Assembly (NCBI RefSeq): GCF_024622975.1 | Contig: NZ_JANJZT010000029.1 | Location: 1 to 45,098 of the forward strand | DNA: 45,098 nt | From: Blautia caecimuris | GTDB lineage: Bacteria > Bacillota > Clostridia > Lachnospirales > Lachnospiraceae | Reading direction: 5' to 3' | Shown: positions 26,469 to 34,242 of the stretch, one piece after another | Numbering within the stretch: the first letter of the stretch is position 1 | How the letters are laid out: each line of letters starts with the position of its first letter | The notes under the pieces: generated by a model | What the model was told of the DNA's origin: nothing | What the model saw: only the letters and a program-made list of their open reading frames with translations | Database searches by the model: none | Translations under genes and position numbers: made by a program

Positions 26469-26840
26469 CTACATCACTTGAAAACAATAATTTCCAATCA
26501 GCTTCATCCAACTATTATATTTATTCTTTTCACACACTTTTCGGCAAATTTCATTTTCCATCAGTACACAGAACATCTTATCATAATCAAATGCCCAAAC
26601 AGCACCATTCACATGGTTTTCCACTGCTTTCTGATCTATGCTTTTCAAGCGTGTGACCATTTTCTCAATTTCTCCATTTCCCAAGTTACCGATATTTTCG
26701 CAGATAAACCGAAAGAAATTCAACGTTGTATATTCGTCATGCCAATGGAACTCTTCTGGATTGTTTTTTATTTTACTGGCTCGCTGCTGTTCTTTGATTA
26801 TCTGAGCAGCTACACCTTTCATCGAATCTTCGTATCTCAT
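26469..26840 (-). CDS. Hypothetical protein
   Basis: About 123 residues, starting MRYEDSMKGVAAQIIKEQ at ATG 26840 (AGGTGG upstream); GTG 26849 right after the neighbour's stop is also possible. Mostly helical, rich in Asn, Lys and Cys near the end (WAFDYDKMFCVLMENEICRK). No family recognised. It directly follows the 190-residue HTH gene, so the two form an operon. Probably an element-encoded accessory protein. Confidence 0.6.
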   Translation of the reverse strand: MRYEDSMKGVAAQIIKEQQRASKIKNNPEEFHWHDEYTTLNFFRFICENIGNLGNGEIEKMVTRLKSIDQKAVENHVNGAVWAFDYDKMFCVLMENEICRKVCEKNKYNSWMKLIGNYCFQVM

Positions 26841-26849
26841 AACTCCCAC

Positions 26850-27422
26850 CTACTCTTCCTCAACGCCTAATGACGGTTTGAATCTCTTATCTTTTGCCTG
26901 TGGCACTACAATTTCATAAAAATAAAATCCTAAATACCCAAGTGCCTGCTTCTTCATTTTATAAAAAGAAGTCCTGCCTATTCCCAGTTCCTGCTGCACT
27001 TCCACATCTGTCTTATTGTAATGACTGCAAAAGCAGGAATGAAGAATTTCACTGAGTGTCACACCATTGGGAGCATAAAATTTCACCAGTGTCATTCCCC
27101 GATAGATCATGTCTGACAGCCCATAAATAATCATCAGGTTATTCATCTCCCGGTGCATCTTTGGCACGTTAAGCTGATGATTATAAATGCTCAGGTAGCT
27201 TAACGCATATGCCATATCTTCATTGATCTTCTCCTGACACTCCATATCCAGTTCTTCCAATACGACCTGATTTTCCAAAATCAGCTTCTGGTAACTTGTC
27301 ATCAGTTCTTTAATATCAGTATAATGTCTTTCGATTGTAACTTCCAGATAATCCTGTGCATGGCTTGCCATCTGGAAGGTAATTTCTTTCATTGATTTAA
27401 TTGCATAATCTCTGTCTGTCAT
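26850..27422 (-). CDS. Hypothetical protein with C-terminal helix-turn-helix
   Basis: A 190-residue, mostly helical protein. Near the C-terminus 'DVEVQQELGIGRTSFYKMKKQALGYLG' looks like a sigma-region-4 or ArpU-like helix-turn-helix. The start ATG 27422 has AAGGAG 12 bases upstream, rather far. It heads a two-gene unit with the 123-residue protein. The family is unknown to me; position in the regulatory half of the element suggests a transcription factor. Confidence 0.6.
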   Translation of the reverse strand: MTDRDYAIKSMKEITFQMASHAQDYLEVTIERHYTDIKELMTSYQKLILENQVVLEELDMECQEKINEDMAYALSYLSIYNHQLNVPKMHREMNNLMIIYGLSDMIYRGMTLVKFYAPNGVTLSEILHSCFCSHYNKTDVEVQQELGIGRTSFYKMKKQALGYLGFYFYEIVVPQAKDKRFKPSLGVEEE

Positions 27423-27672
27423 CAGTTTCTTATTCTCCTTATCATAATCACACTAACTGGCGGTCTTTCAGACCAGTTCGCTTTCCCCATGATTTTGATG
27501 GGAAGCAATTACTCACTACAACTTGCAGAAGCGGATATCCAAAAGACATTGTGGGAGCTGCCTTTGCTGACCGGAATCCATCTTCTTATGTAAAACCTGC
27601 AGGAATATAAAGGGAAAGTGACTATCCCTGCCGGTTAATAATCCAAATAATATCGTCTATACCTATCTCTCC
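27423..27672. other. Intergenic region with hairpins
   Basis: Holds a hairpin with arms AACTGG (27455-27460) and CCAGTT (27473-27478), and a second dyad CTTTCCCCAT/ATGGGAAG near 27480-27505. On the minus strand a 33-codon ORF starts MSFGYPLLQVVVSNCF without a ribosome-binding site; I do not count it as a gene. Most likely leader and promoter DNA of the HTH operon. Confidence 0.35.
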
Positions 27673-27912
27673 TTATGCTGTTTTTCTCTCCATAAACCAT
27701 TTATCCACTTCATAAAATAAATGGCTTTCCTGTCCCTGTATCATACAGGTGTACATCATTCCTACACCGCCTGCCTTTCTGCTGGCACATCGCTCGATTT
27801 TCAAAATTCTGTCGATGTTATATTTTCTTCCATCTTCCCAGGTAAAGAATATAGGAACCAGTTTTCCGTCTTTCCGAAACTCTGCCACTACATCTACATA
27901 TACTTTATTCAT
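27673..27912 (-). CDS. Small conserved protein downstream of the LexA-like gene
   Basis: A 79-residue protein, 'MNKVYVDVVAEFRKDGKLVPIFFTWEDGRKYNIDRILKIERCASRKAGGVG', a compact beta-rich fold. I do not know its family name, but its position 12 bp after the LexA-like gene and behind the Y-family polymerase suggests it belongs to the same damage-response operon. ATG 27912; the upstream GTGAGGTGCC provides a moderate ribosome-binding site. Confidence 0.7.
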   Translation of the reverse strand: MNKVYVDVVAEFRKDGKLVPIFFTWEDGRKYNIDRILKIERCASRKAGGVGMMYTCMIQGQESHLFYEVDKWFMERKTA

Positions 27913-27924
27913 ACCGGCACCTCA

Positions 27925-28137
27925 CTATAAGATTTCTATTGCTCTTGGCGATGCCGGAATCCTTCGGATATATCCGTTTTGTTCCAACTGCTTGATTCTG
28001 GAAGAAGCAGATGACGTTGATCTTACTCCGATCAGTTTTCCAAATTCCCGGACTGTCGGCGGATATCCATGCTCCTTCGTATAATTCAAAATGCACTGAT
28101 AGCTTTCTTCCTGTTTTCTGGTTAATGTCTGTTTCAA
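27925..28137 (-). CDS. LexA DNA-binding domain without protease domain
   Basis: A 70-residue protein from TTG 28137 behind GGGAGGG (7-base spacer); an upstream in-frame start at 28152 would precede that site. 'LTRKQEESYQCILNYTKEHGYPPTVREFGKLIGVRS' to RAIEIL matches the LexA winged-helix N-terminal domain almost end to end. The autoproteolysis (S24) domain is absent: the protein stops where the domain linker would begin. It could compete for LexA-type sites, or work as a stable repressor. Located between the polymerase gene (14-bp gap) and the 79-residue gene. Confidence 0.85.
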   Translation of the reverse strand: MKQTLTRKQEESYQCILNYTKEHGYPPTVREFGKLIGVRSTSSASSRIKQLEQNGYIRRIPASPRAIEIL

Positions 28138-28151
28138 ATTTATCCCTCCCA

Positions 28152-29399
28152 TTATCCATGAAAATAACTGTGTGGATGGACCGTATGTGTACCAGCGTCC
28201 AAGTGGGATAAGACTTTATCTTGGTACATTGCCGCTCGCTGTATACTGAAATATCCAAACCGTCGTCTGATCTCATCTACAGTACGATCCATCTTTTCTA
28301 ATTTTTCCTGTTTCTCTTGATTACCAAAAAGTTCCAACTGCACGGGAATATTATCCAACACAAGATCTACTGCTCGTATACCAAGGCTTCTGATTGGATG
28401 CTCCCATTTATAATGATCTTTAAACAACTGAAATGCTGCTGTCACAATCTCATCTGTTATATTTGTCGGATGATGTAATTGTTTCTGCCTCGAAAAACGA
28501 AACAAGCCATTGTCTCGAACCGTAATTTCTATCGTTTTGCATTTAAAACCATGCTTTCTCAATCTTGCTGCAACGTTTTCTGCCAGTGCCATCTGAATAA
28601 TCCAAACATCCAGATCATCTTCCAAATCTCTTGGAGTTGTGGTACTATTGCCGATTGACTTCACAGGAGCTGCATACCCGTCTTTGCAAACTGGATCATT
28701 GTCCCAACCATTTGCAAATGACCATAACACAATTCCCATCTTTCCAAAATGGCTTTCTAACATTGCTTCATCACTTTCTGCAAGTTCCCCAATGGTTCGG
28801 ATCCCCAGCTTCTGAAGTTTCTTCCGAGTCTGTCTTCCAACATAAAGCAGATCCGATGCAGGAAGCTGCCAAATCATACTTTTATAATTTTCCCGGTTAA
28901 ACTCTGTAATCGCATCTGGCTTTTTGTAATCTGAACCAAGTTTCGCATAAATCTTATTCCAGGAAATTCCAATACTTACCGTTATACCCAGTTCGTATTT
29001 AATCCGATGGCTGATTTCTCGTGCAATCGTTATTCCACTTCCTTTCAGATTTCTGCTGTCTGATACATCTAGCCAGGATTCATCAATCCCATATGGCTCA
29101 ATCTTGTCCGTATACTCCGAATAGATTTCTCTTGCCATCTGTGAAAATCGTAAATACAAATCCATCCGTGGTGGTACAAATATGATTTCCGGGCAAATCT
29201 GTTTTGCCTGCCATAATGCCATTCCGGTCTTTACACCTTTTCGCTTTGCAATATAATTTGCTGTCAGCACAATCCCGTGTCTTGCTTCCGGATCACCACC
29301 GACTGCCAACGGCATTCCGGCAAATTCCGGATGATGCAGCATTTCCACACTTGCATAAAAGCAATTCATATCACTATGCAGGATTACACGTTCACTCAA
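28152..29399 (-). CDS. Y-family DNA polymerase (DinB/UmuC-like)
   Basis: A 415-residue translesion polymerase. TTG 29399 (MSERVILHSDMNC) is chosen for GGGAGG at 8 bases; a longer reading to 29444 lacks a site. Catalytic residues: D10 in LHSDMNCFYASVE and D106-E107 in EPYGIDESWLDV; little-finger domain about 235-345. The C-terminal 'PVQLELFGNQEKQ' contains a beta-clamp-binding-like motif (QLELF). Promoter at 29458-29487 overlaps one of two operators shared with the divergent S24 repressor gene, so it is likely induced by DNA damage. Such polymerases are common cargo of Firmicute mobile elements. Confidence 0.92.
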   Translation of the reverse strand: MSERVILHSDMNCFYASVEMLHHPEFAGMPLAVGGDPEARHGIVLTANYIAKRKGVKTGMALWQAKQICPEIIFVPPRMDLYLRFSQMAREIYSEYTDKIEPYGIDESWLDVSDSRNLKGSGITIAREISHRIKYELGITVSIGISWNKIYAKLGSDYKKPDAITEFNRENYKSMIWQLPASDLLYVGRQTRKKLQKLGIRTIGELAESDEAMLESHFGKMGIVLWSFANGWDNDPVCKDGYAAPVKSIGNSTTTPRDLEDDLDVWIIQMALAENVAARLRKHGFKCKTIEITVRDNGLFRFSRQKQLHHPTNITDEIVTAAFQLFKDHYKWEHPIRSLGIRAVDLVLDNIPVQLELFGNQEKQEKLEKMDRTVDEIRRRFGYFSIQRAAMYQDKVLSHLDAGTHTVHPHSYFHG

Positions 29400-29457
29400 T
29401 TTTTTCACCTCCCAGCCGTTTCGTTCAGCATGATGTCTTATCAATTTCTGTATGCTT

Positions 29458-29487
29458 AGTATACATCTACATTTTGGAGATAGTCAA
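29458..29487 (-). promoter_or_regulatory. Promoter of the polymerase operon
   Basis: Minus strand: -35 TTGACT (29482-29487), 18-bp spacer, -10 TATACT (29458-29463). The operator at 29466-29480 fills the spacer. Confidence 0.8.
29466..29480. promoter_or_regulatory. Operator 1 of the S24 repressor
   Basis: TCTAC-ATTTT-GGAGA, a near-palindrome inside the polymerase promoter. It matches operator 2 at 13 of 15 positions; the centres are 42 bp apart, about four helical turns. Confidence 0.7.
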
Positions 29488-29507
29488 GCTACATCTTGGT
29501 TGTTTTT

Positions 29508-29522
29508 TCTCCGTTTTGGAGA
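29508..29522. promoter_or_regulatory. Operator 2 of the S24 repressor
   Basis: TCTCC-GTTTT-GGAGA, perfect 5-bp arms, six bases upstream of the -35 of the repressor's own promoter. With operator 1 it gives the consensus TCTMC-N5-GGAGA. Confidence 0.7.
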
Positions 29523-29528
29523 TTGTTG

Positions 29529-29557
29529 TTGATTTTATTTCTAACATGCGGTATAAT
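29529..29557 (+). promoter_or_regulatory. Promoter of the S24 repressor gene
   Basis: Plus strand: -35 TTGATT (29529-29534), 17-bp spacer, -10 TATAAT (29552-29557), 36 bases before ATG 29594. Confidence 0.85.
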
Positions 29558-29593
29558 GCATATAGAAAATCCAAATAGAAATGAGGCGAACAA

Positions 29594-30325
29594 ATGCGTG
29601 ATTTCGGGGAAATATTAGCAGAAAATAGAAAAAAGAAAGGATATTCTCAATCAGACCTGGTAAAATTGCTTTCTCAGGAGGGTATTCAGGTCACTACAAA
29701 AGCAATCTCCAAATGGGAGACTAGTGCACGTGAACCAGCTTTACATGTTTTCCTGACACTTTGCCAGTTACTTGATATTGAAGATATATATGAATCCTTC
29801 TTTGGAGAAAATCCATATAACATTATGAATGGATTGAATGAAGAGGGCAGAAATAAATTGATTGAATTTGCAGATATTTTGAAAGCTTCTAAAAAGTTCT
29901 CTCCTCTGTCTGCAAAAATTATCCCGTTCCATCATCCTGTAGATATTACCTGGGAATCGGTTTCTGCTGGTACCGGAAATTATCTTGAGGATTCTGTAAA
30001 GGAAACTTATGATGTAGGGCATCTTGCTCCTGATCAGACAGACTTTGGTGTACGAATCTCCGGTGACAGTATGGAGCCACTTTATCATACTGGCGATGTT
30101 GCATGGATTCAGAAAAAAGACTCCCTTGCCAATGGTGAAGTTGGAATCTTTTATCTCAATGGCAATACTTACATTAAGGAATTACATGATGAGCCAGACG
30201 GTGTTTATCTGATCTCTTTAAATAAAAAATACCGTCCTATTCAGGTTCTGGAATCTGACTCTTTTAAGATTTTTGGAAAAGTAATTGGGAAATGCAAAGG
30301 TGAAGAAATTCCAGGATTTCATTAG
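29594..30325 (+). CDS. Self-cleaving XRE-S24 repressor (cI/LexA type)
   Basis: A 243-residue repressor: N-terminal XRE helix-turn-helix (residues 5-60, 'YSQSDLVKLLSQEGIQVTTKAISKWE') joined to an S24 peptidase domain (about 120-240). The cleavage site is A125-G126 in VSAGTGNY, the nucleophile S159 in GDSMEP and the base K195 in TYIKEL, so the autoproteolysis machinery is complete. It should cleave itself when RecA filaments form and release its targets. It is divergent from the Y-family polymerase operon with two operators between them. ATG 29594 behind GAGG. Confidence 0.93.
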   Translation: MRDFGEILAENRKKKGYSQSDLVKLLSQEGIQVTTKAISKWETSAREPALHVFLTLCQLLDIEDIYESFFGENPYNIMNGLNEEGRNKLIEFADILKASKKFSPLSAKIIPFHHPVDITWESVSAGTGNYLEDSVKETYDVGHLAPDQTDFGVRISGDSMEPLYHTGDVAWIQKKDSLANGEVGIFYLNGNTYIKELHDEPDGVYLISLNKKYRPIQVLESDSFKIFGKVIGKCKGEEIPGFH

Positions 30326-30381
30326 ATTTCAACAGCAGATTCATGATTCTGCTGATAACAATAAGTAAAGGAAGTGATTGA

Positions 30382-30582
30382 ATGGCGATCAATAATACCC
30401 TGAAAGACATTCGTGAAGAGCGAAATCTCATTCAAGCAGATCTGGCAGAAGCTGTCGGTTCCTGCAGCCAGACCATAGGCCGCATCGAACGTGGGGAACG
30501 CAATCCCTCCCTTGAGATTGCAATCCGATTGGCACATTACCTGAAAGTGCCAGTAGAAGATATTTTTCAAGTTGAAGACTGA
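30382..30582 (+). CDS. Small XRE-family regulator
   Basis: A 66-residue helix-turn-helix protein, essentially only the DNA-binding domain: 'LKDIREERNLIQADLAEAVGSCSQTIGRIERG' and 'NPSLEIAIRLAHYLKVPVEDIFQVED'. The ending VEDIF is typical of the YozG/PlcR-N type mini-regulators. ATG 30382 with AAAGGAAG. It lies 56 bp after the S24 repressor on the same strand and is followed by a terminator. Targets unknown. Confidence 0.88.
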   Translation: MAINNTLKDIREERNLIQADLAEAVGSCSQTIGRIERGERNPSLEIAIRLAHYLKVPVEDIFQVED

Positions 30583-30596
30583 AGCACAGCAGCCAG

Positions 30597-30630
30597 AAAA
30601 CCGAGGCGCAAAAAAAGCCCCGGTTTCCTT
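30597..30630 (+). terminator. Terminator after the small XRE gene
   Basis: Stem AAACCGAGGC / GCCCCGGTTT (30598-30607 with 30616-30625, one mismatch) followed by CCTTTT. It also separates this unit from the convergent flavodoxin gene. Confidence 0.75.
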
Positions 30631-30641
30631 TTGCTCAAAAA

Positions 30642-31076
30642 TCAATGTAATCCTTTTACGAAGTCTACTGCATTCTTCATATCTTCTTCATTCGGATGTC
30701 CTTTTGCGATACCACCAACCAGTTTAAACGGTCCGAATGTGTCATAGCCTTTACAGCCAAATTTTCCAATTACGCTGGCATGTTTTTTCTTCAAAGTCTG
30801 TTCTATGGATTTATAATTCTCACTTCCGCCATAAGTGCAGATCAGAAATACTTTTTTATCTTCCGGCAAATTTCTCTCTGCAAATTTCAGAATCGACTGA
30901 TGAAATTTTGAATAATAGATTCCTGACGCAAATCCAATCATATCATAGTCACTCAAGTCTGCCTTCTGCTGTTTTACTGTATCAATTAAATCTACCTGAC
31001 ACTCTTCTGCTATCCTCTTTACTAATTTTTCTGTATTTCCATGATGTACTGATGCATATACGATTGCTTTTCTCAT
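30642..31076 (-). CDS. Flavodoxin-family protein
   Basis: A 144-residue FMN-binding electron carrier or quinone-reductase-like protein. The phosphate-binding loop is 'IVYASVHHGNTEKLVKRIA' at the N-terminus (compare T/S-x-T-G-N-T); 'YDMIGFASGIYYSKFH' and 'LICTYGG' form the other FMN loops. Normal flavodoxin length. It overlaps the upstream YjbR gene by 4 bp (ATGA). Element cargo or a carried-in host gene; redox partner unknown. Confidence 0.85.
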   Translation of the reverse strand: MRKAIVYASVHHGNTEKLVKRIAEECQVDLIDTVKQQKADLSDYDMIGFASGIYYSKFHQSILKFAERNLPEDKKVFLICTYGGSENYKSIEQTLKKKHASVIGKFGCKGYDTFGPFKLVGGIAKGHPNEEDMKNAVDFVKGLH

Positions 31077-31492
31077 TTTTCTTCCTTTCTGCCTGCTCCG
31101 TCAATCAGGTCATAGCTCATATCCAAAAAGTCCAGTGTCTTAGCTTCACTGACTGAACCATCCAGTAAAATCGTAATCCAATGTTGCTTATTCATATGGT
31201 ATCCTGGTAAAAACCCATAAGTCTGAATAATCATGTTGGTCATTTCCGTATCACACTTTACGTCCATGATATCAACTGTATCATTTCCATCTAATCCAAG
31301 TTTCGATTTTTCAACAGTCATGAGCACCGCATACCATTTTCCATTTTTGTGGCGAAGAACTGCACTGTCCGGCAGTTTACTCCATAGATATTCTGGAACT
31401 GTACCGTACTGCTTCTTCACATAATCAAATATTTCTTCCTTTTTCAAAATCTGTTCAACTCCTGCTTCTTCTGATGTCCTGTCCATAATCAT
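31073..31492 (-). CDS. MmcQ/YjbR-family protein
   Basis: A 139-residue member of the MmcQ/YjbR (CyaY-like fold) family: 'ILKKEEIFDYVKKQYGTVPEYLWSKLPDSAVLRHKNGKWYAVLM' and 'GFLPGYHMNKQHWITILLDG' are the two family blocks. Function is not well defined, though many are annotated as DNA-binding. The start is ATG 31492 or 31486. First in a two-gene unit with the flavodoxin gene, with which it overlaps. Confidence 0.85.
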   Translation of the reverse strand: MIMDRTSEEAGVEQILKKEEIFDYVKKQYGTVPEYLWSKLPDSAVLRHKNGKWYAVLMTVEKSKLGLDGNDTVDIMDVKCDTEMTNMIIQTYGFLPGYHMNKQHWITILLDGSVSEAKTLDFLDMSYDLIDGAGRKEEK

Positions 31493-31587
31493 ATCACATT
31501 TTCGTATAGCATACTACCTGCCAAATTCTTTTGCATTTCTCTTTATCTCCTGACTTTAACTAATAGAGGGGTAAAACAGCAAGGACA

Positions 31588-31642
31588 GGAAGTGAGGATA
31601 CACTTCCGGAAAATCCCAATTTAGGGTACCCTGCCCTAAATT
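31588..31642 (+). other. Candidate origin of transfer (oriT)
   Basis: Two inverted repeats stand just before mobC and the relaxase gene: GGAAGTG/CACTTCC (31588-31594, 31601-31607) and AATTTAGGG/CCCTAAATT (31618-31626, 31634-31642). MOBP-type oriTs typically have such repeats next to the nick site and immediately upstream of the mobilization genes. The nick position cannot be assigned. Confidence 0.6.
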
Positions 31643-31695
31643 GAAAATGCTGAAAGCAACGGTAATACTGCCCTCGCAGAAAGGAGGAACTGCTA

Positions 31696-32019
31696 ATGGC
31701 TGAAAGAAAAAGAAACAAAGAAATTCATTTTTATGTCACCGAAGAAGAACGAAAGCTAATCCGCAGGAAGATGATAGAATCAAAAACCAAGAACATGGGA
31801 GCTTATCTGCGTAAGATGGCAATCGACGGCTACATCGTCAACACAGATACAACTCCTCTGAAGAAACAGTATGAGGAAATGCACAAGATTGGTGTGAATA
31901 TTAATCAGATTGCAAAGAAAGTAAATACCACCGGAGATCTATATCCGGAAGAAATGCAAGAATTGAAAGAGATGGTGAAAGAATTATGGCGTATCTTAAG
32001 ATCTTCCCAATTAAAGTAA
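31696..32019 (+). CDS. mobC: MobC-type relaxosome accessory protein
   Basis: A 107-residue protein: 'KEIHFYVTEEERKLIRRKMIESKTKNMGAYLRKMAIDGYI' is the ribbon-helix-helix-like DNA-binding part, and 'GVNINQIAKKVNTTGDLYPEEMQELKEMVKELW' is the family's C-terminal signature. It binds oriT and helps the relaxase open the strands. ATG 31696 behind AAAGGAGG; it overlaps the relaxase gene by 34 bp, the usual arrangement. Confidence 0.93.
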   Translation: MAERKRNKEIHFYVTEEERKLIRRKMIESKTKNMGAYLRKMAIDGYIVNTDTTPLKKQYEEMHKIGVNINQIAKKVNTTGDLYPEEMQELKEMVKELWRILRSSQLK

Positions 32020-33398
32020 CAGACAAGAAAGCTCTGGACTATATTACAAATCCAGATAAGACAGATGAAAAACTGTTAGTTTCCAGTTTTGGCTGCTCCC
32101 CGGAAACTGCAGATCTTGAATTTTCTATGACTAGAGAAATGGCAAAAAAGAATGGAATGGACAAAGGTGATAACCTGGCATTTCATCTGATCCAGTCATT
32201 TAAACCTGGAGAAGTTGATGCCGAAACTGCCCATCGCTTAGGACAGCAATTTGCAGACGAAGTACTGAAAAGAAAATATGAATACGTGATCAGCACCCAT
32301 GTTGACAAAAATCATATACACAATCACATCATCTTCAATGCCGCAAGCTTTGTTGACCATCACAAGTATGTTTCCAATAAGCGAAGCTACCACAAACTCT
32401 GCAGAATCAGTAATTGTATCTGCTATGAAAATGGACTCGCCACCAGTATGCCAACCGGAGAAAAAGGTAAAAGCTATAAAGAGAATATGGAATATCATCG
32501 TGGCACCAGTTGGAAAGCCAAACTGCGTGTTGCAGTTGATAAGGCAATCTGGACTTCCATCAACTATGAGGAATTTCTACAAAAGATGCAGTTAGCAGGA
32601 TATGAAGTTCGACAGGGAAAACATCTGTCCTTCCGTGCACCGGAACAGAAAAACTTCACTTATATGAAATCTCTCGGAAGCTATTATTCGGAAGAAAATG
32701 TCCGTATCCGTCTGGCTAAAAATCGTAGCAAAGCGAAAGCTCCAAAGCATCTGTCCAGAGAAGCCCGCCTGTATATCAATATCTCCACGTATGTTACGAC
32801 CGGCAATCGAGAAGGATTTGAACGATGGGCAAAACTCAATAACCTGAAAGAAGCGGCTCGTACTTTCAACTATCTTTCTGAAAATAACCTGCTGAATTAT
32901 GAAGATTTCCAACAGCATATTTCTGATGTTGATGCTTCTGTTAAAGCGGCTGATCTGAGAATAGCACAAATCACCAGTGATCTGAGCACGCAGAAAGTCA
33001 TTCAGAAACACTGTGATTCTTACCGGCTCTGTCGTAAAGTGATAGAAGATTGCAAATCTGCAAAAAATCCAAAAGAATACCGTTCCAAGCATCTGGCAGA
33101 ATACCAGCTCCACGATTCACTAAAAAAAGAGCTTCAGGATCTCGGTGTTACCAAAATCCCAAGCTCTAATAAAATCCAGAAGCAGATTGAAAATCTTGAA
33201 TCTGAACAGGCTGCTACCCTCCGGGAAAAACAGGAATTACAGAAAAAGCAGAAAACCCTGGAAATCATTCAGCAGAATTTCACTGCGCTACTCGATGCTC
33301 CAGAAATCAGTTCAGACTTACTTCCGGCAAAAAGGGAACCTGTTTCTGTCACGGAAAATGTAACAGAGAGTTGCTGGAAGCAAAACTGTGCTATATGA
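31986..33398 (+). CDS. mobA: MOBP-type relaxase (MobA/VirD2), possibly truncated
   Basis: A 470-residue nicking enzyme that starts plasmid-like transfer at oriT. The N-terminal relaxase domain has the metal-binding triad HVDKNHIHNHIIFNA (about residues 105-118). The active-site Tyr is probably in 'KALDYITNP'. The C-terminal half is coiled coil rich in Lys and Gln. The last residues (VTENVTESCWKQNCAI) run into the boundary of a broken transposase, so the natural C-terminus may be longer and the present end due to insertion. With no T4SS genes visible, transfer would depend on a helper element. Confidence 0.9.
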   Translation: MAYLKIFPIKVTDKKALDYITNPDKTDEKLLVSSFGCSPETADLEFSMTREMAKKNGMDKGDNLAFHLIQSFKPGEVDAETAHRLGQQFADEVLKRKYEYVISTHVDKNHIHNHIIFNAASFVDHHKYVSNKRSYHKLCRISNCICYENGLATSMPTGEKGKSYKENMEYHRGTSWKAKLRVAVDKAIWTSINYEEFLQKMQLAGYEVRQGKHLSFRAPEQKNFTYMKSLGSYYSEENVRIRLAKNRSKAKAPKHLSREARLYINISTYVTTGNREGFERWAKLNNLKEAARTFNYLSENNLLNYEDFQQHISDVDASVKAADLRIAQITSDLSTQKVIQKHCDSYRLCRKVIEDCKSAKNPKEYRSKHLAEYQLHDSLKKELQDLGVTKIPSSNKIQKQIENLESEQAATLREKQELQKKQKTLEIIQQNFTALLDAPEISSDLLPAKREPVSVTENVTESCWKQNCAI

Positions 33399-33471
33399 GG
33401 CAAGATAAAAACGGATAATTGCGGAAGAACCTCGCCACACCGGACTGGCGGCTCCTCCCGCACAAGAATAT

Positions 33472-34052
33472 TCAGAAAGTAAGAGATCACAGGTGCCACA
33501 GGAAGTTCTTCCGCAAACTTCTGTACAATTCGGATTTTTGATTGATTTTGATCTGTCGTACAGGATAACTGCATAGTTCAAGATGATGCCATTACTGGAT
33601 AACATGACAGAAACGACCTGATGCACATAATCCTGACAGCCCTTTAAATGAGACTGATGGAAATACGCCGCTTCAATAGGATGCAATGGCTGTGACGAGG
33701 GCTTTGTATGCGAAGCGATTGTATCATCCACAATACAGAAAATGGGCTTACCAGAGAGCAGTGCCTCCCGGTAAATAGTCTGTATCACGCTGCGTTTCAA
33801 AACATCTTGGAGTTCAGAATCATTCCATTTTCCATGATTCAGGAAATAAGCGGTTGTAGTTCTGTGCTGACAGCTGACTTCAGCGAAATCAATGGTTTTT
33901 CCTCGATAACCACGCAAGAAAATCGAGACCATGATAGTCATTAAATGGTTGAGGTACACATCGGATAAGAATAATCCGAGTTTTAAAGATTTAAAGTAAT
34001 TGTAAATATGATTAGAATGATGTATACAATGTATACTGTTTGCAACAGGCAC
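33472..34052 (-). pseudogene. Truncated, frameshifted DDE transposase fragment
   Basis: From GTG 34052 the protein reads 'SLKLGLFLSDVYLNHLMTIMVSIFLRGYRGKTIDFAEVS...SELQDVLKRSVIQTIYREALL' then IFCIVDDTIASHTKPSS, an N-terminal half of a DDE (IS4/IS701-like) transposase with the first catalytic Asp in VDDT. Near 33535 a 4-base ATCA duplication shifts the frame; the other frame continues KIRIVQKFAEELPVAPVISYFL and homology then stops near 33472. The C-terminal half is missing, and the relaxase end lies just beyond. It is a dead IS remnant. The exact family is uncertain. Confidence 0.75.
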
Positions 34053-34242
34053 CCCCTTGTTGTATGTGTAAGATTGTTTTGTCGTTATTACAATTATACA
34101 TCATTCAATAGAGGGTGTCTTTATTTTGTGCAATATTTGAGATTTACTCATTCATAGTTTTTAATTCAGTTTTTCATAAATCGCTTGACACCATCGATTA
34201 TACTTCATTCCTGTAACTCAGAGCACTACCTCTATCCTATAG
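34053..34242. other. Spacer between the IS remnant and the lanthipeptide locus
   Basis: Contains the upstream end of the broken transposase unit (to about 34130) and then AT-rich DNA after the lanM stop. No clear terminator for lanM and no gene seen. The base composition changes here: everything to the right is visibly AT-richer. Confidence 0.4.

Noticed and set aside
27473..27580. 33-codon minus-strand ORF MSFGYPLLQVVV...
   Set aside because: No ribosome-binding site and no recognisable motif; kept only as part of the intergenic description.
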